Shown: piece by piece, positions 56,297-64,000 of the stretch
Position numbering within the stretch: position 1 is the stretch's first letter
Layout of the letters: the number at the start of each line of letters is the position of its first letter
Origin: Astropecten irregularis
Taxonomy: Eukaryota > Echinodermata > Asteroidea > Paxillosida > Astropectinidae
Assembly: GCA_963971285.1 (NCBI GenBank)
Contig: OZ020259.1
Coordinates: 9,114,001-9,178,000 of the forward strand
Direction of reading: 5' to 3'
DNA length: 64,000 nucleotides
Position numbers and translations under genes: made by a program
Notes under the pieces: generated by a model
Database searches by the model: none
What the model saw: the letters and a program-made list of their open reading frames with translations, nothing else
What the model was told of the DNA's origin: nothing

Positions 56297-57163
56297 TAGC
56301 CTTGATCAAGGCTATGAAGCTGTTCCCGGCGAGCGATCTGGGGCACCCGGCCGTACTGTCCCCGTACCGTACGTACCGCGTACCAAGCCAGCTAGCTGCA
56401 CGGATACGTACCGTGCATACGTACACGCATACGTACAGTATCCGCACCCAGTTGAGGCTGGATCATAGCCTTGACGCAACCGTCAGTCTTTTCTTATGTG
56501 TTTCTTTACATTTTCGGCCAATATTGGCCGAAGATTTTTTATGTGCATATATAAAACGGTATCCAATCAAACTCCGTGATCTTTGACCGGATATGCATAT
56601 TCATGAGCTTTTCACTGTGTGTAGGCCTACGCGTGTAACACATGACGATAGTACGGCATGTCAGTACATGTATATTGTAGTGTATACAAAACAATGGCGG
56701 TGTCGCGGACTCGACTCGTTCGTTATCCGGGAAGTAAATGTATAAAGTCTCAACTCTGGCGTTGATAAGTTACAAATTGAGGATTTTCCACTTGAGGAGC
56801 GGACTGCCCTTCAGTACTTTCCTGAAGGACACGATGATTTGGTAAATTTGCCGACCAGATTCCGGAAATCTCAGCGCCATAAGATTGTGCAGTACTTATA
56901 AATATTCATTTTTCTCGACAGCCGTTATCCAATGAGAGAAGACTATTTACCATAGCGGCTATAATTATCATATCGAGCAAATCGCGCTTGCGTCAAGGCT
57001 ATGATCCTGGCTGAACCAGGGCCGGCGGTTACTGTACGTATGCGTGTCGTGTGGGTGCATGCATGATACATCCGTACAGCTCAGCTAGCTCGGTACGTAC
57101 CGCGGGGCCGGGTGCCCCGTACTGATCGCTCGCCAAACAGCTTCATAGCCTTGGTCAAGGCTA
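56297..57163 (+). mobile_element. 867-bp foldback element, 9-bp target duplication
   Basis: Arms of ~180 bp: left TAGCCTTGATCAAGGCTATG to about 56475, and the inverted right arm from about 56990 to 57163 (ends CATAGCCTTGGTCAAGGCTA). CACTGGCAT is exactly duplicated at 56288-56296 and 57164-57172. The first 18 bases are themselves palindromic. TAG/CTA ends and nine-base duplications unite it with the elements at 39.2 and 39.3-40.1 kb (Mutator-like). The ~500-bp centre has no convincing frame. Confidence 0.88.
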
Positions 57164-57172
57164 CACTGGCAT

Positions 57173-58079
57173 TTGTGTGCACGTGTCTGGTCGGTGAAGA
57201 AAGTGCGTGATGGGACATTATCAACAGAAAATGTTTCGCGTCATGCGGCGGTTAGCTTCAAGCGGGATTTGGGGAGAACCTTATCGTGTATTAATCTTTC
57301 TTTTTTGGGCGTCCTGAAATTTTATAATTAATGAGTATAAGAAGTCAGTTGTTGCAAATACCGTTCTTTTATTAACAAACAATTCCGCACCTGTTTGATA
57401 TGGGTGACAAAGTGTTGTAAAACATTCATCTTCTTCACACAATTATATGAACAAAATGTTTGCAAAGTGTGCAGTTCTCCACTCCATTATTGTTTGCTTT
57501 GTTTAAATAACATTAAACAATTTATTTGATTGTATAGTAACTTTCTGTACAATTTGTGGTTTTATTTCTTTGCTACATTTACATTGATGGTTTCCCATTG
57601 TTTGCACTATCTTGGCAAAAGCTGTGGATGTGATGGTGAAAACCAGTATATAATTTCCCATATGGGTACCAATGCAAAACGGCGATTTCAAATAATTAAT
57701 TTTTAAAAATAACTTATTTCTGAAGCAACCAAGCAATAAACAAAAATAAAGCTTCAATCTTCAATTTTCATTTATAGTTTAACCAATGATTAGGGTGAAC
57801 ATTCCATATATAAAAGCCCTTCTGTCAAATGGACTGGCACCATACTGAAGAAATAGTCCTCCACTCTATGACTTTATGAGTTGATTTCATCAAAATGGCA
57901 CTTTTTGTCTTAGAAAGAAATGGAATGGTCTAAATAAAGCAATGAACAAGATGTTGGCCCAAACCATTATTGCTGGATCTTCAGTATAAACAATAATGGG
58001 ACGACAACCTTCGTAAAAGTAAATGGTTGATGTCTGTTGACCTCCATGAAGACCATGATAGTATAAACGCATTCAATTG
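57173..58079. other. No gene recognised
   Basis: A+T-rich and non-coding on both strands. Confidence 0.4.
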
Positions 58080-58289
58080 TTCGGTGCCATGAAAACTGAT
58101 TCTGATGGAATTCAGCACACTGAAATGATTCCTTTAAATGTTCTTTTCAAGATGTGATCCTCATATAGGGCCTCTGAAGACTTGTTCGGTGCCATGAAAA
58201 CTGATTCTGATGGAATTCAGCACACTGAAATGATTCCTTGAAATGTTCTTTTCAAGATGTGATCCTCATATAGGGCCTCTGAAGACTTG
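58080..58289 (+). repeat. 105-bp tandem duplication
   Basis: 58080-58184 and 58185-58289 differ by about one base (CCTTTAAATG versus CCTTGAAATG). A recent simple duplication. Confidence 0.93.
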
Positions 58290-59104
58290 CTTTGATAGCA
58301 AGGTGCTTCGTAGTGTCACCTAGGTGATCACATGGCCCACTTGACCCCAGTTCTTCCTGTGTTGGTACTGTGTGCGGGCAGATAATTTGTCCTGAAAATA
58401 AAAACATGTTGCAGAATTTCCTGGCTTTTGCCAAGTTTAAGTGTGCAAGTGGGTAAGGGTCGAAGGGTTTCTGGACGTTATTCGGGTGACATGACGCATC
58501 AGGAGGCATGCATCCATAATCATAACCAGTTGAAAATATTGTACATAACAATGTGACATTATATTGGACCATACTAATCTTTCATTTTAGCTGTATTGTG
58601 CCTGTGCAAATAACTCAAGCAATAGATCAACTACTTTTCATGAAATTAGTATTTATTAGGGCCAATGTGATGGGTCGATGCAACTGGACCTGGCTGCCCG
58701 AAGCAAGTCTTCAGATGCCCTATGAAGACATCTAGGAAAGACAACATTCACAGAATCCCTTCATTGTACTGAATTCATTCAGGTTCAGTTATCTGCAGCA
58801 AAGAATATTCAGGACACCGAGCAATTGCACACAATTGAACCCTGCCCAACAAATACAATAATGGAGAAACATATTCCATTGGAGTCAAATACTAGATCCA
58901 TTATGGTCCTCATTACAGAAAGATGTGACTGTGGGTTTTTCATACAGTCACTGAGGTACTGCAGGATAAAGGAGAATGAGACATCAATTGGACAAAATTA
59001 AAATTACATTCAAGGGAACCGCACAGAGAAAGTTGTGTTGCCTATTGTTGTAAAAGGGGACAAAACTACACAATGCACTAATCAGACAAAATGCCATACA
59101 TTTT
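58290..59104. other. No gene recognised
   Basis: A 106-codon minus frame at 58252-58572 starts in the duplication and has no motif. Confidence 0.4.
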
Positions 59105-59552
59105 TAAGTTCCCAACAAAATTTTAATGAAATCTTGTAAAGAAAGACATGTTCTATGAAGCAAATGTTGTTTTGCAAAATTTTGGAATGATATATTTTTT
59201 AAAATCTGGGTCAACGGTCAAAGTTTGAGTGCCAAAGGTCATGTGTATCCACTTTTATTTTTTCTCCAATTTTATGGTGATGTCACTTACAGCATCTAAT
59301 TCCGGTAATTTTGATACCAAACTTGCATACTTTTATGGAAATGTGACTGAATTATAGTTTAATCCTGTGCAAAGGTAGTGTCAGAATATGAAAATGTCCG
59401 TTTTTTGGGCGCATGCGTACTGGCCATATGAGTGGTGGGATTCCACTAAAAATTGGCATGCATTCATTACTCATTGATACCTACTTGCATACCAATTTTT
59501 TTTTAAATCGACAAACCTTAAGTCAAGAAGTGTGTTGGTCTGACATGGAATG
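59105..59552 (-). repeat. Dispersed repeat, copy 2 (inverted relative to 12 kb)
   Basis: Reverse-complement match to 11874-12328 over its length with moderate divergence. Confidence 0.8.
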
Positions 59553-59888
59553 ACCCATATTTGTTTCTATTGTGTGTAGGTTCATTATATTATTCTTATG
59601 GGTACGATGACAGTCATAATTACTCTCCCCAATAATACTTTGTTGAAATAAAGCAATGGAATACATACAATACAATACAATAACATTAAAAGGCTTACGA
59701 TATTAATAAATAAGATTTTTTTTAATCAATTACACGTTCCATCAACTATTAACGGCAGTGCAGTGACTGCAGTGACACCCTATAGAATTCTGTAACGGCC
59801 ATCGATATGAAGCTGCTGTACAGCCAAAGATGTAATGTCTGCAAAGGCCAGATTTGACAAATAAACTCACAGGAGTCTTGCTAAGATG

Positions 59889-60690
59889 AACCAGTCGTCT
59901 TCATAGCAGATGTGGAGAGGCTATATGTTTCATCAAGTTCGAGTACCAGTGGAAGATTGCGACATGTTGAGGTTTCTATGGTGGCCATGACCTAACTCAA
60001 CAGCCAAAGGTGTATATAGAATGTGTGATTGTGCGTGCACCTGTTTGGAGGGACATGAAGTCCAAATTGAGCTGCAATATTGCCCAACGCCATGCAGCCG
60101 AAGACAACAGAGATGGGTTCAGCCCTGAACCTGTGGAGATAGTCAAGTGCAGCTTTTATGTAGATGACTGCTTGGTGTCAGTAGACAATGAGGAGAAAGC
60201 TGTAAAATAGATGAGCTGAAAACCTGTTGTTGAAAGGTGGACTCAAGTTGACCAAGTGGCCGAGTAACAAACCGGGCGTCCTGAAGTCCGTTCCCATGGA
60301 AGAACCAGCGAAGCAGTTGAAGGGTCTAGAATTAAACCTAGATGCTCTTTCAGACAACAGACAACAAGTTGTTGCCCAAGGACAAGCCATATCCTGTCGT
60401 CCATCTATGACCCTTTAGCATGCCAACCCGTTATCCTACTACTTCAGGATAACAAGAATGAATTTGGACTGGGACAAGCCATTGCAAGAGGAACAGAGGA
60501 AAGAATGGCAAGCATGTTTAGAAGAGCTACCAGAGACTGGAAAGAATTTGAGGTGAACCGATGCATAAAGCCATGTGCACAACTTTGGAGAGGTGACAGA
60601 ATGTCACTTGCTTCATTTTTCAGATGCTTCAGAGAAGGCATATGGATTGGTATCATATCTCGCCATGACGAATATGTCAGTGGTTAGCAG
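59889..60690 (+). pseudogene. BEL/Pao retrotransposon RT fragment
   Basis: Pieces in order: VFIADVERLY and FHQVRVPVEDCDMLRFLWW (frame break between); PEPVEIVKCSFYVDDCLVSV, with the RT catalytic YVDD at 60157-60168; LKLTKWPSNKPGVL and LKGLELNLDAL; then MNLDWDKPL and a KFEVNRCIKPCAQ stretch typical of the region behind RT. Several frame changes and a stop at 60208-60210 make it non-functional. No LTRs are seen nearby, so it is a fragment. Confidence 0.85.
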
Positions 60691-60984
60691 CACAGTATTG
60701 TGATGGCCAAGTTACATTTGGCACCCTTGTATAGTATATCGGAAGTACAGACGGACGGTATCGCACGTTTGTGGCCAACAGCATAACTACCATACATGAT
60801 GCGTCAGAAACAAATCAGTGGCGCCATGTAGACTAACTTTGCTTCCATGTAAAAGTTTATCGTTTTGAGAACCTCGTGGAAATTACGGTGGTGTTTACGG
60901 TAATGCATAATGGGAATATATTACTATATGTGTGTAGTTTAGATACATAACGTTCATGTAAATGTAGAAGTTATATAAGGCGAG

Positions 60985-62776
60985 TGATTATCCCAATCAT
61001 CAACAAAGAAGATTTGTGCTTTGCAAGAGCCATCGTCATTGCTAAAGCACGACCGACAAAAGACGAGAAGTGGGAGTCCATACATACATGTAAGGGATGC
61101 AGGCACAAGGCGAGAATTGCCATTAGTGTGGGATTAAGAGAATGAAACACATTCCAAAAAGTTGTTTGTGATTAGAATAGAATAGAATAAGATAAGATTA
61201 AGATTAAGATTAAGATTAATAAAGATTAAGATAATAAGAATAAGATTATCAGATTGTTGTAGCTTCCATAGCTTCCAAAAACTAATATGCAAAGGAAACT
61301 CTGTTGAGTAGCAAATTTCTCTATCACTATATACGATGGGCATTACGACGTCATCATTAAAGCATGCCTTGCCTTCCTAAACCAAAGCTATCCAACGTGC
61401 AATGAATGTCTGAAAGGTTACAACCACATGGAAGATCATATAGATGCAGTGGAACATGCAATCTGTTTCCCGCCAAAGTATAAGGAAGGAGAGCAATCGG
61501 TATTTCAAGAGTACAATGTGCTTTGAGAATCATCTTACATCAAACACTTGCCGCACTTTCAAAGTCGAAACTGCGACCAGTTTGGTAGACGTTCATGAGT
61601 CAAGACCACCGAGATGTGGAGAAAGGTTGTGCAACATGTACCAAGAGTTTGGCTCAACCTGATCATCTTTGCAACATGTGGTCGGTCGTACGAAAACATG
61701 AAGAACCCAAAGATGGAGATTCAAAAGAGGTTCAAGACGATTACAACTTGTCACAACTTTAAGGGATATGATGATTCATACTATATCCCTGCAGTACCTC
61801 TATGACAATGCGGTATTACAGGAAGTCATCTTCAATGGAGCTAAGGTATATGAGTATTACAGAACCATCCACCGACACAATATCGACTCATTCTTGCCCC
61901 ATCTACACGAGATACACTACTACAATCAAGGATTCCGTTAAACCCCCTGGACAGTGAACAATTTGTCCAGTGATACCAGGATTACCACAGCGACACCACG
62001 ACACCGTTGACTTTCAGAAGGAGATCGTCAAGTACTCAAAAGAACAGAGCGCACCATTAATGGTCGCACTATGGAAGAGCTGTGTCAAAAGACCACGTCC
62101 AAACACGGGTACGTCGAAGCTGAGGGGAATAACTACGTGGAAAAATGGAAATGTGAGGTCGATGCCAAGCTGAAACCAAACTCTGAAATAATGTCATTTG
62201 TTTCTTCCATCGCTCGTTCCCCGTGATGCGTTCTGTGGAGGCCGCACCAACACTACCCGACTTTGTTAGGAGGCTGAGCCGGGAGAGAAAATCAAATATG
62301 TAGGATTCACATCGCTGTATCCCTACATCAATAAGTACGGAGGGTATCCAATAGGACACCCCACTACCATCACTGAGAATTTCAAAGACATCGATGGGTA
62401 CTAAGGACTGGTGAAATGTTCTTTCAACGAGAGGGTTGTACAATCTGCACATCTCTTGTTCCCACTGTAACAGCAGTGAGGATGAACGCGCAACTGATTT
62501 GCACATGGGTGACCATGGAGTTTAAGAATTTGAGGCAATGGAAAAAGGCTACTGAATGAGTAAAAATATACGAAATTTGGCACTTTGATGAGGTCACCGT
62601 CTATGAACCTGACACAGGAGGATTTTAATGCCTTCCTGAAGCTCAAGCAAGAGGCGAGCAATTGGCCATCTTGGTGTAAGACGGAGGATCTCAAACGGCA
62701 GTACATTCAGCAGTACTTCGAAAGAGAGGGCATCAAGCTTGAATGGGACAAGATCAAGAAAATCCGAGACATATAG
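60985..62776 (+). pseudogene. Polinton/Maverick-type DNA polymerase B pseudogene
   Basis: Protein-primed family B polymerase pieces in order: INKEDLCFARAIVIAKARP (~61000); zinc-rich YPTCNECLKGYNHMEDH (~61400); MKNPKMEIQKRF; the motif-A region SLYPYINKYGGYPIGHP (62312-62362); LEAMEKGY / IYEIWHFDE (~62545); and FLKLKQEASNWPSWCKTEDL up to an early stop (62774-62776). Frames change many times and the motif-A aspartate before SLYP reads glycine, so it cannot be active. A (GATTAA)n repeat interrupts it. No capsid, integrase or packaging ATPase genes are visible beside it. Confidence 0.82.
61172..61245 (+). repeat. (GATTAA)n microsatellite
   Basis: Tandem agattaagattaa units within the polymerase pseudogene. 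Confidence 0.9.
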
Positions 62777-63052
62777 GCCGTGAGACACTCATCATTATTA
62801 TTCATTTTCGTGGTGACCACCTGGTAACTAAGTGCAATTCACATTAAAGTGTTCTTTATGTGTATTAAAATGAAATTAACTTGTTACCCATGTCTAATAA
62901 TTGCCAGTTAAAAAGCATTTTTAGTTTAAAAATCATAATTTATTTCTGAGGTGTCATTTAATGGCTTGCATTGTTTTGAGAACAAGGTTGCATTATCTAT
63001 GTATGCATGCTACACTTAAGGTCATTTGTTATGGGATTGAGGATAAGACAAA
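62777..63052. other. Possible promoter/5' region of the edge gene
   Basis: Non-coding, A+T-rich; no promoter element can be named. Confidence 0.35.
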
Positions 63053-63210
63053 ATGGCGGCATGCAAGACATGTGTTATGCATGTTGTTGATTCTCATGAA
63101 AAAATCACAATTTTTTCTGAAGTTAGTTGGCAAAAATTCATTTCTTGTGCAAGAGAGTGGTGTAAGGTAAATGGAAGAGAGAAGGATGTTGCAGTAGAGG
63201 CTATTCAAAG
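63053..63210 (+). CDS. Unknown gene at right edge, exon 1
   Basis: ATG at 63053 in the context aaaATGG opens 52 codons (MAACKTCVMHVVDSHEKITI ... SWQKFISCAREW ... VAVEAIQ) plus two bases. A donor 'CAAAG|gtaaga' follows. The composition (C-x2-C start, Trp/Cys-rich helix) and the next exon together look like a repetitive, uncharacterised metazoan protein family that I recognise only by style. I cannot name a function. Confidence 0.6.
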
Positions 63211-63273
63211 GTAAGAAGTGCTCATTTCATTTGGGGGAAAAATTGCATGCTTTCAATGACGTGGCGGCTGGAG

Positions 63274-64000
63274 TTTCATCGCTGTAGACATCATGAAGGC
63301 AAAGGAGAAAGGCGAAGCAGCGTTCCAAGATTTCTGCAGTGGGAGGTTGATAGGGGAAGTTAAGAAGTTTCATGATCCAATCCCAAGAATGAAAATAAAG
63401 TCATTCTCTAATGTTGGACAAGTGGTTTCTCCAAAGAGGACAGGAAAACAGGCTCTCATCAAGGCAGAATGTAATCTAATGGCAAGGCTAGTGGTTATTG
63501 GCACCTCCAGGGGCATAAGTATCGATGACTTGGGGCCTCTTCCATTGTCCATTGCTCGCCCAGACGGTGGCCTGATGAAGACAAATAAGGCAAAGTTGCT
63601 TCATTACTTAGAGGAGATAGTACCAAATGCTACAGTTGATTCTATACCCCCTGGTGCAGCATGGATTATAGATGCGATGGCAATTCTACAAAAATTACCT
63701 GCAGCAGCGATTCCTTCAACATTCGGTGCTCTAGCCGATGTTTACCTTAAAAAGGTAACAGATATTGGCAGACAGAACAAAGCAGGAGTTGTTCACGTTG
63801 TTCCAGACCGGTATCTAGAACAGAGCATAAAGAAAGCGGAAAGAGCAAGACGAGGCAACCATATTCAGGGAGGAACACAGGTAATCAAAATTGTCTCAGG
63901 AAACCAGAAGATCCCTGTCCAGTGGAAGAAGTTTCTTTCATGCGGTGCAAACAACTTGCAGAGTTCTTTTTCACTTCCTGGACAAATACCGAGATTCAGG
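63274..64000 (+). CDS. Unknown gene at right edge, exon 2 (runs off window)
   Basis: The frame is open without a stop from 63274 to the last base (242 codons). With a 63-nt intron (63211-63273, acceptor 'ggctggag|T') it joins exon 1 in phase, reading IQ-S-FIAVDIMKAKEKGE. That acceptor lacks a good pyrimidine tract, so the junction is tentative; an independent start at ATG 63293 is the alternative. Notable stretches are LGPLPLSIARPDGGLMKTNK (63531-63590), PPGAAWIIDAMAILQKL, and IPVQWKKFLSCGANN. No nuclease or transposase motif is certain. Together with exon 1 the protein exceeds 290 residues and is unbroken, unlike its pseudogene neighbours. Confidence 0.7.

Noticed and set aside
55960..56586. 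208-codon plus-strand frame
   Set aside because: No motif, and its end runs through the left arm of a foldback element, including palindromic repeat sequence.

Overview
This is a metazoan genomic window dominated by transposable elements. I suggest a marine invertebrate deuterostome such as an echinoderm or hemichordate. The reasons are introns with GT-AG borders, a host kinetochore gene (CENP-O), a CR1-type LINE that starts with a 2A-like peptide (a type known from sea urchins), tRNA-derived SINEs, Ty3/Gypsy, BEL/Pao and Polinton relics, and many MITEs. Species-level assignment is inference.

0.7-15.5 kb: a minus-strand CENP-O gene. Five coding exons join in phase and begin at an ATG at 15466. 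A sixth, terminal exon near 0.7-0.8 kb is only a candidate. Its introns hold a complete, young Ty3/Gypsy element (3817-8632, antisense to the gene), a tRNA-derived SINE, and MITEs with TTAA target sites.

16-31.7 kb: AT-rich simple repeats, a ~139-bp tandem repeat carrying a TGACGTCA palindrome in each unit, and then more than 10 kb of a 19-bp minisatellite. The array is split by a 3.7-kb CR1-like LINE whose single long coding region is broken by one extra T. The right part of the array carries a nearly perfect ~2.9-kb tandem duplication.

33-38.8 kb: a decayed minus-strand Gypsy element with one LTR, a tRNA-Pro-type primer site, and integrase placed ahead of where the reverse transcriptase should be. 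A LINE fossil follows, interrupted by a 145-bp MITE.

39-57 kb: a field of DNA transposons and foldback elements with legible target-site duplications. These are three TAG...CTA hairpin elements with 9-bp duplications, two hAT-type elements with 8-bp duplications, and TA/TTAA-type MITEs. In the middle lies a strange 8.1-kb G+C-rich block (44978-53092). Its two ends are identical to those of the 266-bp element beside it, it has no convincing coding capacity, and it contains two minisatellites sharing a GGGGCTTTTCCCC core.

57-64 kb: an inverted copy of a repeat seen at 12 kb, a BEL/Pao reverse-transcriptase pseudogene, a Polinton/Maverick-type DNA polymerase B pseudogene, and at the right edge a two-exon, unbroken gene of unknown function that runs off the window.
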